Notes: generated by a model from the letters alone, not told the origin. Shown: positions 35,062 through 45,118, counted from the first letter of the stretch. The stretch is 64,000 bases of DNA from Arion vulgaris (GCA_020796225.1 CM036765.1:6234805-6298804), one strand, 5' to 3'. A program made the numbers and translations.

Positions 35062-35112
35062 AAATAGACAAACACTGGATTCGAACCACTTACCCTCAAT
35101 TCTTATGACACC
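35058..35112 (-). mobile_element. tRNA-like SINE head, left palindrome arm
   Basis: AAATAGACAAACACTGGATT then CGAACCACTTACCCTCAATT. The minus strand gives GGTTCGAATCC, a perfect B box. Confidence 0.78.
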
Positions 35113-35404
35113 CATCGCCTAGCCCAGCAATACGAGCGTCCTTACGACACCCATCGCCTAGCCCAGCAATACGAGCATCCTTACGACACCCATCGCCTAG
35201 CCCAGCAATACGAGCGTCCTTACGACACCCATCGCCTAGCCCAGCAATACGAGCGTCCTTACGACACCCATCGCCTAGCCCAGCAATACGAGCGTCCTTA
35301 CGACACCCATCGCCTAGCCCAGCAATACGAGCGTCCTTACGACACCCATCGCCTAGCCCAGCAATACGAGCGTCCTTACGACACCCATCGCCTAGCCCAG
35401 CACT
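35099..35404. repeat. 39-bp minisatellite, about 8 copies
   Basis: Units CCTTACGACACCCATCGCCT, AGCCCAGCAATACGAGCGT. The unit is the A-box side of the adjoining tRNA-like head. Confidence 0.97.
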
Positions 35405-35460
35405 AATGGGTGTCGTAAGAATTGAGAGTAAGTGGTTCGAATCCTGTGTTTGTCTATTTG
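35405..35460 (+). mobile_element. tRNA-like SINE head, right palindrome arm
   Basis: ATGGGTGTCGTAAGAATTGA, GAGTAAGTGGTTCGAATCCT, TGTTTGTCTATTTG. An inverted copy of 35058-35112. Confidence 0.82.
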
Positions 35461-35544
35461 TTTTTCGGAAGCTCTTAATACTTGTATACTGTTTATTTGT
35501 TGATCATATTCGTTACTTCCGTCGCTTCCTCTAGGGTTCTTGCA

Positions 35545-35895
35545 AAAAAAACTCCTTGTTCTCATCTTGTTTTACGTCACAGCTTCAGTACCATTTGGAG
35601 CTCTGGTGCTTGTCCTTCGGCGACGTGTCCGATTTCAACCAGCGTTTACTGGGTTCGCTCTCCGTCAGCCTTTGACTGTCCCCAGCAAACCGACAAGGCA
35701 GCAGGTTGTACCTAGCTCGAACCACACAGCGGGCAATTTGGAAGCAAATTCGTTCCATGGATTTTTACGAAAAATAAAAATAGAGGTCACTGCACAGGAA
35801 GCAATTTGAAAATACTGAACGTATAAGTGGTGCTTAGAAAAGTGATGTCTCTTATACTGCGGTTGGTGGCTAAGTTCTGTAAAGAATATGCCACG
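35545..35895 (+). mobile_element. SINE-F-related copy
   Basis: The 3' half (TTGGAAGCAAATTCGTTCC, TACTGAACGTATAAGTGGTG, GCCACGATTCTCA) matches 38370-38540. The 5' half matches 27958-28105. Confidence 0.72.
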
Positions 35896-35904
35896 ATTCT
35901 CACT

Positions 35905-36255
35905 CGTTATGGTATAGGTTTATGTGTATAAGTTTTATGGGTAAAGGTTTATGTGTATCGATTTATGTGTATAGGTTTATGTGTATAGGGTTTATGTGTA
36001 AAGGGTTTATGTGTATAGGGTTTATGTGTAAAGGTTTATGTGTATAGGTTTATGTGTATAGGGTTTATGTGTATCGATTTATGTGTATAGGTTTATGTGT
36101 ATAGGTTTATGTGTATAGGGTTTATGTGTATCGATTTATGTGTATCGATTTATGTGTATCGATTTATGTGTATCGATTTATGTGTATAGGTTTATGTGTA
36201 TAGGTTTTATGGGTAAAGGTTTATGTGTATAGGGTTTATGGGTATAGGTTATGGG
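35905..36255. repeat. 14/15-bp minisatellite
   Basis: Units TTTATGTGTATAGG, TTTATGTGTATCGA and TTTATGTGTATAGGG intermixed, about 24 copies. Confidence 0.95.
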
Positions 36256-36264
36256 CTTAGAATT

Positions 36265-36425
36265 CACGTACAACAATAAGACCAATTGCCAAACGTATTG
36301 CACAAAGCACGAACGCCGTAGCTCCAGCAACAGTCTTAGAGATTCCATGAAAACATCGCACATTTGACTCGGTTGATTTGAGCCTAAAATCTTCGGAACG
36401 ACAGGTAAGCGTCTTAACGTTTTCA
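36265..36425 (-). mobile_element. SINE-D
   Basis: GTATTGCACAAAGCACGAAC, GTAGCTCCAGCAACAGTC and CGGAACGACAGGTAAGCG. The head runs straight into the 46-bp array. Confidence 0.75.
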
Positions 36426-37098
36426 CCCTAGAGACCTCTTAGATACCTCTCTAAGCGTCTTAACGTTTTCACCCTAGAGACCTCTTAGATACCTCTCTAA
36501 GCGTCTTAACGTTTTCACCCTAGACACCTCTTAGATACCTCTCTAAGCGTCTTAACGTGTTCACCCTGGAGACCTCTTAGATACCTCTCTAAGCGTCTTA
36601 ACGTGTTCACCCTAGACACCTCTTAGATACCTCTCTAAGCGTCTTAACGTGTTCACCCTAGACACCTCTTAGATACCTCTCTAAGCGTCTTAACGTGTTC
36701 ACCCTAGAGACCTCTTAGATACCTCTCTAAGCGTCTTAACGTGTTCACCCTAGAGACCTCTTAGATACTTCTCTAAGCGTCTTAACGTGTTCACCCTAGA
36801 GACCTCTTAGATACCTCTCTAAGCGTCTTAACGTGTTCACCCTGGAGACCTCTTAGATACCTCTCTAAGCGTCTTAACGTGTTCACCCTAGACACATCTT
36901 AGATACCTCTCTAAGCGTCTTAACGTGTTCACCCTAGACACCTCTTAGATACCTCTCTAAGCGTCTTAACGTGTTCACCCTAGAGACCTCTTAGATACCT
37001 CTCTAAGCGTCTTAACGTGTTCACCCTAGAGACCTCTTAGATACCTCTCTAAGCGTCTTAACGTGTTCACCCTAGACACCTCTTAGATACCTCTCTAA
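36405..37098. repeat. 46-bp minisatellite, about 15 copies
   Basis: Units TCTCTAAGCGTCTTAACGTG, TTCACCCTAGAGACCTCTTA, GATACC. Variants TTTTC/GTGTTC and GAGACC/GACACC are interspersed, suggesting higher-order exchange. Confidence 0.97.
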
Positions 37099-37324
37099 AG
37101 ACCCCCTAGCCCTTTCGCTGCTACATACTTTCTGAAGGCTAAGCTAAAAATAGTTACTCTTTGTTTGTAGGTCACAAACGTGAATGTACGCCTATAGAAG
37201 TGACAGTAGCAATGTATAACGTGTTAACACGTCTTTAGCCCACAGAGGAGAGATAATAACAGACGTGTTAAAGCGTCTTTAGAAGTGAATGGGAAAAACG
37301 TATATATACGTTCTTAGCAGCTAA
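37099..37324. other. No recognised feature
   Basis: A short unique segment with two diverged ACGTGTTAACACGTC-like stretches. Confidence 0.4.
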
Positions 37325-37560
37325 AGGGCTAGAGACCACTCTAAAGTCTCCCTAGAGACCTCCAAGATACCTCCAAGAGACCACCTAGAGACCACTACTG
37401 ACCCCTAGAGAACATCTAGAGACCCAAAAACTAATATAAACCCATTAGATGCCATAAGAGACCCAGATACCCCCTAGATCCCACTAGAGATCCCAATGAA
37501 AACACCTAGTGACCCTGGAGACCCCGGTGAGACCACCTAGTGCCCCCTAGTACCCTCCCC
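37325..37560. repeat. Degenerate CTAGAGACC repeat
   Basis: Loose 9-20 bp periodic C(C)TAGAGACC motifs. Possibly a decayed extension of the 46-bp array. Confidence 0.65.
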
Positions 37561-37614
37561 CCTCTCGAATTTGTCGCGAAGAAAGGGACAGACACATTTC
37601 GGAAACTAGAAGAC

Positions 37615-38280
37615 ATATCAATGAAGTTCCATGTCTACCGGCCTAGGTGATCATGTCTCTCCACAACTCTCTCTGTTTGGCGCATGCAATCAGTTTTGAC
37701 GACAATCTTGTGTCGAACCATGCTGTCAGATCATTAAACATTTCTCGATCTGTCTTCCACGATCTCTCCTTACCTGAATTTTACCGGTAGTTCTAAACCT
37801 TCTCTTTCTCATTATATGCCCGAAGAACCTTGATTGCCGGATTCGGATTCTTTTGATAAGGTTTCTTTGTGTGCCGGCCTGATTTAAAACCTCCTCATTT
37901 GTTTTCTTCGATGTCCATCGAATTTTCAGCTTTCTTCTGTAAAACCATATGTATGTGGCTTCCAATGATCGTATTGATTGTTTGTTAATTGTCCATGATT
38001 CGCAGTAATACGGAAGTAGTGGATCATTGTAGCGCTAGAGTATTCGTTTTCGCAGTGTCATTTGTAGTAAATTCACCTACAGTAAGTGTTTCATTTTTAT
38101 AAATGTTACTTTTGCTTGAGCTATTCTGCTCCTAATCACTGTTTTACACCTGCCATCTGATGTTAGGAATGTTCCCAGTTACTTGAATCGATGGATTTGT
38201 TTCAGTGCTGTGTTATTTATTTTGATATTACATGTTGGTGTTTTCTGTTTCTTTGAGAAGGCATAACGGTAATAATTATA
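37615..38280 (-). mobile_element. RTE-e LINE C-terminal region
   Basis: The minus frame reads YRRKLKIRWTSKKTNEEVLN, RIRIRQSRFFGHIMRKRRF and GKIQVRRDRGRQIEK. Upstream (38000-38270) are decayed post-RT sequences. Confidence 0.85.
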
Positions 38281-38289
38281 ATATAGTAT

Positions 38290-38545
38290 ACACAGAGCGT
38301 CTGTAGCTCAAACGGTAGTGAGTTCAATCACAAACCCAAGCGTACCTGGTTCAAACCCCACGGTGGACAAGTTTGGAAGCAGATTCGTTTCCCTGGGATT
38401 TTTACAAAAGGTAAAATAGACCTCACCGTTCAGAAAGCAATGACAAACTACTGAACGTATAAGTGGTGCCTAGAAAATCAACGACTAGTTTACTGTGATT
38501 GATGGCTACGTCCTTTAAGATAAGCCACGATTTTCATTTTCATAC
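38290..38545 (+). mobile_element. SINE-F, full length
   Basis: The tRNA-like head is GTCTGTAGCTCAAACGGTAG with B box GGTTCAAACCCC. The body ends GCCACGATTTTCATTTTCA. It ends about 60 bp before the Wnt5 signal-peptide exon. Confidence 0.85.
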
Positions 38546-38603
38546 ACAAAATGTACGTATGATAAATATAGATTTAATTATGTTTGTTTTTGTTCTTATC
38601 CAG

Positions 38604-38751
38604 ATGCTGTAGTCTCGTGAGATTATGATATCATGGAGTGGTCGAGGAGGAGGAGGAGGAAGGAATATCTTCCAACGTGGTGGTGGACGTTGTGGGTCAT
38701 CTTATTGGCGTCCATGCAAACAAGAGCTGTATACGCCCTTGATATGTGGTG
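38604..38751 (+). CDS. Wnt5: Wnt5 exon with start codon and signal peptide
   Basis: This is the first coding exon of a secreted Wnt ligand. The ATG at 38633 opens 39 codons plus two bases. The peptide starts MEWSRRRRRKEYLP, giving a strongly basic n-region, then a hydrophobic core with TWWWTLWVILLA and a likely signal-peptidase site near AVYA. The GTAAGT donor starts at 38752. The phase-2 junction completes a Trp codon with exon 2, giving the WW-x-LG block seen at the mature N terminus of Wnt5 proteins. An in-frame TGA at 38618-38620 makes 38633 the first usable start in this frame. A pyrimidine tract followed by CAG at 38601-38603 suggests an internal exon beginning at 38604, so one or more 5' UTR exons probably lie upstream. 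A SINE ends about 60 bp upstream. The triple Trp in the signal core is unusual. The frame match to exon 2 is the main support. Confidence 0.8.
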
Positions 38752-38828
38752 GTAAGTCCTGATTTTATTAGTGCTATCCATGTAACCCGGCTTCGCTCGT
38801 TGATAAATTCATAAAACAGTAGTTTCTT

Positions 38829-39085
38829 TTTCTTCTTCTTCTTCTTCTTTGCGTTCGTTCTTTACGACCAATTTTAATCACTCTTTGTGCTATGTTTGAT
38901 CTTTGCCAAGAACGTGTCACATTGTTTTGGTAGGCCCCTAAGGGCATAGACTTCTACACGTTTAGGACACATACATTCGATTTCAGCCAAACCTTCTTAC
39001 TCGCCTTTTACGACATGCGTGGCAGGTAACAGCGGTTCTAATCTTTACACCACAAATTTGGGCTCCGGTAACCATTCGGGCGAGT
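38829..39085 (-). mobile_element. SINE-G
   Basis: TTCTTCTTCTTTGCGTTCGT to CCGGTAACCATTCGGGCGAG. A second copy is at 45626. It shares TTACGACATGC and the GAAGAAG tail with SINE-B. Confidence 0.8.
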
Positions 39086-39172
39086 TTCTTTTTCAAATGT
39101 GTTTCTTCTTAACTGTCACTTTAACTTGAAATCTTCATTAGAATTTATCTCAAATTTGATATTTATACTGAA

Positions 39173-39648
39173 TAAAAAAATGTGGTGACCATGTCAGGTC
39201 ATCAAGTGAAATACAAAAATGTGGTGACCATGTCAGGTCATCAAGTGAAATACAAAAATGTGGTGACCACGTCCGGTCATCAAGTGAAATACAAAAATGT
39301 GGTGACCATGTCAGGTCATCAAGTGAAATACAAAAATGTGGTGACCATGTCAGGTCATCAAGTGAAATACAAAAATGTGGTGACCACGTCCGGTCATCAA
39401 GTGAAATACAAAAATGTGGTGACCACGTCCGGTCATCAAGTGAAATACAAAAATGTGGTGACCATGTCCGGTCATCAAGTGAAATACAAAAATGTGGTGA
39501 CCATGCCAGGTCATCAAGTGAAATACAAAAATGTGGTGACCATGTCAGGTCATCAAGTGAAATACAAAAATGTGGTGACCATGTCAGGTCATCAAGTGAA
39601 ATACAAAAATGTGGTGACCATGTCCGGTCATCAAGTGAAATACAAATA
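39173..39648. repeat. 39-bp minisatellite, 12 copies
   Basis: Units AAAAATGTGGTGACCATGTC, AGGTCATCAAGTGAAATAC. Lengths are exact, so one + frame stays open for 155 codons. Third-position-like differences (ATGTCA/ACGTCC) recur in several units. Confidence 0.98.
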
Positions 39649-39657
39649 GCGTATGTC

Positions 39658-39905
39658 TGTTGCTGGGTCTCGCAACGGGAGCAAAAAATAGTAACACTGC
39701 AACTTACAAGGCATGCCGTTAGAGGCGACTGAGGTAGGGGCCTAGGAAGCTACCCTAGTAAATAAAAAGCGTCGCAGAAATCGGTTATGATGGTCTATTT
39801 GTGGGTGCATAGGTGGCACAACGTACAGTGTTAGGCACATATCGCATACAAATCACAAAGGATAGTTAACAAGTGGTCAATATGGAGCGTTAGAAGAAGA
39901 GGAAA
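39658..39905 (+). mobile_element. SINE-B
   Basis: CGGGAGCAAAAAATAGTAAC to GTTAGAAGAAGAGG. It starts ten bases after the 39-bp array. Confidence 0.85.
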
Positions 39906-39984
39906 TACAAATACTATTCACATCTGTATCACCAACTATCTTCAGCAGATTCGCATAACAAATGTCAAACACAAACCTGTGGAT

Positions 39985-40260
39985 AATAGCAGGGCAATGT
40001 TAACTTACACTGGGAGGCGAAAATGATAGAAGACATATTCGAGTATCACTTAACAAGAACTTGACTGGAACCCAAAAGGGAGACTGTAAACGAGATCCTT
40101 TAAACACACATGGAGACGGAATCTTTTTGGGGAACTTAAGAATGGTGGACTATCTTGAAATCTGTAAAGTAAAACGACAAGAGACCGGGAAAAGTGAGAA
40201 CAACTTTGAAGGTCCTATGATCCATTTGGAGCAAAGTCGTATGGTTGAATAAACAAATTC
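39985..40260 (+). mobile_element. LINE C-terminal scrap
   Basis: Degenerate coding like TRT*LEPKRETVNE and KRQETGKSENN, similar to 6886-7090. Confidence 0.5.
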
Positions 40261-40417
40261 TGTATTTATCTGACGTCTCTTGATCTGTAAAGACAAACCA
40301 TTTTTCAGCATTGATAGTAGTTACTGAGCAGTGTTGCTATGCTTCGGCCTCTACGTCTCCAAATTAATCAAACGGTATAGACTGTATCCTCGGTATGCAA
40401 CGATTGAAACACACCAG

Positions 40418-40872
40418 GGATCTCTGTAGCGTAGAAGTTAGGTGCTCGTGTCTCGTGCCAAAGGTACCAGGTTCGCTCCTTAGAGAAGTCATCTGGATAT
40501 TTTTCCAGAGATCCCTGATATCAGTGTAGGTGAGATCAAGCTCCTAGTTCTATCGGAGACGGAGATAAAACGTAGGTCCCGTGTCAAATTTTAGCACGTA
40601 AAAGAACCCTTGGCAATTAAAAATCGAGAAGAGCAAGCTGGAATGCCGTTGCCTGGGCAAAATACATTAGCAAAAATTAAAAATAAAATTTCTACAAAAA
40701 TATTTTTCCTATTTTCAAAATTACATCCGGGACCCTCTCCAGCTTTACGCAGTTTGTGCACTGCAGCTGAGAGCTTCCTGTGTAAAAAAAAAAAAAGAGA
40801 TCGGAGCATACATGGCTACTCACCGAAGTGCAATGATGCTGGTCCTATCAATCATTCCTTCATTCAATCAAT
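40418..40872 (+). mobile_element. SINE-A, full length
   Basis: GATCTCTGTAGCGTAGAAGT, GGTACCAGGTTCGCTCC, ending CAATGATGCTGGTCCTATCA. Confidence 0.88.
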
Positions 40873-40895
40873 CTATATACTACAATCTACATAGA

Positions 40896-41555
40896 CTCAA
40901 ACAGTGAAGGCGTCTCTGTGATTATGTTGCTTAAGCCTTCGCATTGCGTTCCGAATGTCGTAGATTCGAATCAAGCCGTTCTGTTCACAAGTGTATATTT
41001 TCCAGAGAATACTGGGATTTTTTCTAGAGCTACGTAGTTCGTGCTTTATGAAACACTCTCGACAGGTGGTGTGCCATTTGTGCGAAGTGCGACTAAGCTA
41101 TTTTGTGAAACACTCTCTAGACAGGTGGTTTGCCATTTGTGCGAAGTGCGACTAAGCTATTTTGTGAAACACTCTCTAGACAGGTGGTTTGCCATTTGTT
41201 CGAAGTGCGACTAAGCTATTTTGTGAAACACTCTCTAGACAGGTGGTTTGCCATTTGTGCGAAGTGCGACTAAGCTATTTTGTGAAACACTCTCTAGGCA
41301 GGTGGTTTGCCATTTGTGCGAAGTGCGACTAAGCTATTTTGTGAAACACTCTCTAGACAGGTGGTTTGCCATTTGTGCGAAGTGCGACTAAGCTATTTTG
41401 TGAAACACTCTCTAGACAGGTGGTTTGCCATTTGTGCGAAGTGCGACTAAGCTATTTTGTGAAACACTCTCTAGGCAGGTGGTTTGCCATTTGTGCGAAG
41501 TGCGACTAAGCTATTTTGGCTAACACCTGTCGCAATGAAGTCAATCCTTCGGCTT
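40896..41555 (+). mobile_element. SINE-D expanded by an internal array
   Basis: The head is CGTCTCTGTGATTATGTTGC with B-box-like ATTCGAATC. The body GAGCTACGTAGTTCGTGC leads into a 59-bp array. The SINE's own end, CAATGAAGTCAATCCTTCGG, follows at 41532. Confidence 0.85.
41044..41520. repeat. 59-bp minisatellite, 8 copies
   Basis: Units TTTTGTGAAACACTCTCTAG, ACAGGTGGTTTGCCATTTGT, GCGAAGTGCGACTAAGCTA. The first unit, ATGAAACACTCTCGACAGGTG, is closest to the ordinary SINE-D sequence. Confidence 0.97.
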
Positions 41556-41566
41556 TAGACCTTCAG

Positions 41567-41822
41567 TCTTCATCTTCTATAAACGCTCCATATCGACCAA
41601 GTGTTAACCAATCTGTGTGATTTGTAACTGATCTGAGTCTAAGAGGGATTGTACGTTGTGCCAGTTATGCACCTACACGTATTCCATCACATCCAATTTC
41701 TGCGAAGCTTTTATTTACTAGGTAGCTTCCTAGGCCTCTACATCAGTCGCCTCTTACATGTCATGTAGGTCGTAGCGGTGCTATTATTTATTTCCCTTGC
41801 GGGTTCCGGTACCACACGATCG
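41567..41822 (-). mobile_element. SINE-B
   Basis: TCTTCTATAAACGCTCCATA to TTGCGGGTTCCGGTACCACA. Confidence 0.85.
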
Positions 41823-42354
41823 GGACCTTTAGTAAACAATAACAGACAGAACGACGCGGTCAACCACACACAATTTCAGAAACTCACATATCATCCAGAG
41901 ACACACAAACACACACTCACCAACATTACATATCTGAAATATGCAAAGACTAACAAAAGCATGCTAACATGCAAACACACTCACATACTTTCTGAAAATG
42001 ATACTCTGGCAAGTCGACTAACTGGCAATTAAGGATGACAACATGCCAAATTCCCTCACGAGGAGAGACTGAGTGCTATTTGTTTACTTTGGGCGAGTGT
42101 TGCTGTTTTGAAAAAACAAACAAGTACACAAAAATCATTGGCATGTCGTGAGACTAAATATGTACATCAGAGTAGCTACACTCAGCAAGTAACTAGGTAT
42201 TTTATATTCAGAATAGTCACAATCATACCTGTAGTTACTTTTGATCATCAGGTTTCAAGAGACAATAATAATTCGTTTGCATATAGAGTTAACATTTCTA
42301 TGAACAATATTTCAGTTAACATTTGGAGACTAAGCACCCTTTGGTCTGTAGTTG
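41823..42354. other. No recognised feature
   Basis: AC-rich start (ACACACAAACACACACTC), then AT-rich. No gene. Confidence 0.45.
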
Positions 42355-42990
42355 GATCTCTCTCTCTCTCTCTTCTCTCTCTCTCTTTTTTTTTATTTTC
42401 ATTGCCTATTTTAAAGTTTTTCTGTAATTTTTTTTAATTTTAACGTTTCTTTAACGTTTCTTAACTTTACTTTCACTTTACTTTAACTTTTCTTTTAAAC
42501 TTTTTTTTAACTTTACTTTAACTTTTCTTTAACATTACTTTAACATTACTTTAACTTTTCTTTAACATTACTTTAACATTACTTTAACTTTACTTTAACT
42601 TCTCTTTAACATTACTCTAAATTTTCTTTAACTTTTCTTTACATTTTCTTTAACTTTACTTTACATTTTCCTTAACTTTACTTTACATAATCTTTAACTT
42701 TCTTACATTTTCTTTAACTTTACTTTCATTTTCTTAACTTTCTTTAACATTACTTTACATAATCTTTAACTTTTCTTTAACTTTTATTTAACTTTACTTT
42801 ACATAATCTTTAACTTTTCTTTACATTTTCTTTAACTTTTCTTTAACTTTTCTTTAACTTTTCTTTACTTTTTCTTTCACTTTACTTTACATTTTCTTGA
42901 ACGTTTTTTTAAAACTTTTCTTTAACTTTACTTTAACTTTATTTTAACTTTTCTTTAACTTTTCGTTAACTTTTACTTTAACTTTAATGT
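42355..42990. repeat. CT microsatellite and degenerate CTTTAA tract
   Basis: TCTCTCTCTCTCTCTTCTCTC is followed by about 550 bp of ACTTTACTTTAACTTTTC-type hexamer-like repeats, strongly strand-asymmetric in intron 1. Confidence 0.93.
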
Positions 42991-43097
42991 TAAGAAGTGT
43001 TAAAGAAATCTCTCTACATAATATATATAAAATTCCTCCCATATTCTTCTCTATACGAATAGATCTCTTTACCTCTCATATTCTTCTCTATATGAAT

Positions 43098-43272
43098 AGA
43101 CTGAAAAGCCACTGCCCAGACAAAATTTGTTAGAACTTGTTTTGTTTGTAAATTTCATCAAAATATTTTCACCATCTTCTACAAATGACATCGGGGACCC
43201 TAGTCGCTGCTGCAGAATTCGTGCTCTGCCGCTGAGATCTTTCTGTGTAAGATAACGACGGAGATTCTAAAA
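43098..43272 (+). mobile_element. SINE-A 3' half
   Basis: GAAAAGCCACTGCCCAGACA to GAGATCTTTCTGTGTAAGAT. Confidence 0.72.
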
Positions 43273-43308
43273 ATGTCTTTCTAAAAAATTAAAAGAAGAA
43301 AACTAACA

Positions 43309-43898
43309 AACATATTGTCATACAATTTGGCTACATGTTGTCAAATACATTGTTACTGATGATAAACAACGTTTAGTGCATGCATTGTAATTATTTACTT
43401 TTAAAATATTTAATTTTCTTGAGAATATATAAAGAAAAAAACCGTCATCGTGCAGTGGATTTCATAAATAAAATAAGTGCAAGGAATGCCAAACTAGCAT
43501 ATGAAGTACATATCACACATAATTATAGTATGAACCTCCACTTTTTGTCTAAACTGTATATAAGCAGATATTTTGCTGTTCTAGTTTGATTTTTCTTTAA
43601 TTTCGAACGGCTCTATTGCAAGATTCATATCTACAAAACCATTTGGGTTATACATTTTTGGGAGGTTCACGCTATAATTATGAGTGATATATACATCATA
43701 TGCTAGTTTGATATTCTCTGCACGTATTATGTTTGTGAAATCCGCTGCACAATGACGTGGTGGGGGAGGTGGTTTAAATATATTTTCAAGAAAAATATTC
43801 CTTTTAAATAAATAATTACAGTGCATACACTAAACGTTGTTTATCATAAAAATAATACCTTTTGCAACATCTAGCCAAATTGTATGCCAATATGTTGG
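43309..43898. repeat. Large imperfect palindrome before Wnt5 exon 2
   Basis: The left arm (about 43309-43545) and right arm (about 43655-43898) are inverted copies. Shared blocks are ATACAATTTGGCTA, GATAAACAACGTTTAGTG, TGTAATTATTTA, CAAACTAGCATATGA and AATTATAG. Both arms contain an open frame encoding related peptides (KLAYEVHITHNYSMNL on +, KLAYDVYITHNYSVNL on -). Element type unknown. Confidence 0.88.
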
Positions 43899-43982
43899 GT
43901 AGTTTTTTTTCTGTTAATTTTTAAATCAGACAACCCTTGTTCTGGGTTGCTCTCCAGCCTCAACGAAGTGAAATGATGATTG

Positions 43983-44012
43983 TGCAATCAATCAATCAAT
44001 CAATCAATCCAT
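43983..44012. repeat. (ATCA)n microsatellite
   Basis: TCAATCAATCAATCAATCAA, in front of exon 2. Confidence 0.9.
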
Positions 44013-44148
44013 ACATTTATCTCTATTCCTTCAATGCTCTGTGTATTTCTCTCTCTTTAAGTCTCGCGTATTTATATTTCACACGGTACTGTTGCAATAT
44101 TTTATTTGTGAACACTCATAATCTTTGTTAAAATTGTTTTCCAAACAG

Positions 44149-44405
44149 GCAGTTGGGTGTTCATGGCATGGAGAAATGGAAGAACCCTCAATTATTCATT
44201 TTAGGGGCACAGCCTATCTGCACGCAGCTCAAGGGGCTCTCAGCTGGACAGGTCAAGTTCTGTCAGAGATATCATGACCACATGCCAAGTATCGGCAGAG
44301 GTGCCAAGTTTGGCATCGCAGAGTGTCAGTGGCAGTTTCGCTTAAGACGGTGGAACTGTAGTACTGTCCAGGATTCTTCTGTCTTTGGTCCTGTGATAAA
44401 TATAG
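44149..44405 (+). CDS. Wnt5: Wnt5 second coding exon
   Basis: This encodes the N-terminal part of the mature Wnt ligand, a secreted lipid-modified glycoprotein acting through Frizzled and Ror/Ryk receptors. The acceptor is TTTTCCAAACAG at 44137-44148 and the GTAAGA donor begins at 44406. It supplies 85 full codons, entering after two bases of a codon and leaving after one. Diagnostic blocks are [51 protein letters not shown] and SVFGPVINI. Four cysteines match the conserved Wnt set, and NCS is an N-glycosylation sequon. The GAQPLC, GAKTGIKECQ and RRWNCST pattern is general Wnt; the WW-x-LG lead and STV-x-x-SVFG are closest to Wnt5 in my knowledge. Intron 1 is about 5.4 kb and a large palindrome ends about 250 bp upstream. 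Confidence 0.93.
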
Positions 44406-44524
44406 GTAAGAGTTCTTATTTCTGTGTCATTACGTAATGGATAAGGGGGATAATTAGAAGTTTGAGATGTAGTTTTGAAAAAGGGAGTTAACTGTGTGAT
44501 ATACATCTGATTTGCTTCCCTGTA

Positions 44525-44680
44525 AAATAGTGAGTATTAGCGTCTGGCCGAATAAATTAGAACGCGGGCTTCCTTTCTGGAGACCCGAGTTCGATCACCA
44601 GTAAGGCCAACGTGTGTTGTTTTTCTATTCCTGTCGGGGGCATAAACCAAAATTTCTATCTTGAACAGTTCCACGGTGAT
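44525..44680 (+). mobile_element. SINE-H
   Basis: GCGTCTGGCCGAATAAATTA (A box) and GAGTTCGATCACC (B box). Confidence 0.6.
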
Positions 44681-44759
44681 TGTACTAGCAATGCGACCAT
44701 TAATTTCTTCAGGCTCATTTCCCTCTTATCGTACACTGCCCTAAACATCCGCAACACAC

Positions 44760-45118
44760 GTAGTAAAGACAATTTAAATATCAACAACACCAGAAAAGAC
44801 ATTCACCAACATCAGCATAAGAAAGAAAGTTGGGAGAGAACTTAGCTTGAATTACATTGAGAAAGAAAGGCTGAAGTGGTTCGGTCATTTAATAAGAATG
44901 CAACCAAACTCTACAGTGTATAAAGTCTTCTACAACAGAACATCAGAAAAGAAGGCGAGTGGAATACCACAAAAAAGATATTTAGATAGAAAAGCAGAAT
45001 CCTGTAAGGAAGCAAAAATAGCTATTTCGCAAGCCACTAGAGCAGAGCAAGACAAAAACAGAAATCCTCGACACCGGTCAAAAACCCGGTAACATTATGA
45101 CGACAAAAGAAGAAGAAG
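44760..45118 (+). mobile_element. RTE-b LINE C-terminal region
   Basis: LNYIEKERLKWFGHLIRMQP, NSTVYKVFYNRTSEKKASG, and QATRAEQDKNRNPRHRSKT, then GAAGAAGAAG. Confidence 0.87.

Noticed and set aside
34738..35115. Repeat protein (KTIVLCLYVFHYRR)
   Set aside because: Translation of the 42-bp array (14-codon unit) in antisense; no gene context.
36405..37098. CRISPR-like regular repeat
   Set aside because: Units are directly contiguous with no unique spacers, and the sequence is from an animal genome; it is a minisatellite.
38290..38365. tRNA gene
   Set aside because: A- and B-box motifs are present, but no cloverleaf closes and a shared SINE body follows; the same applies to the heads at 4990, 35058, 44530 and 57540.
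38625..38751. Alternative start ATG at 38625 with a Gly-rich frame
   Set aside because: Its frame runs into a stop when joined to exon 2 and does not give a signal peptide; the ATG at 38633 does both correctly.
42108..42437. 109-codon frame ending in LSLLSLSFFLFSL
   Set aside because: Hydrophobic end is CT microsatellite translation; intronic and without homology.
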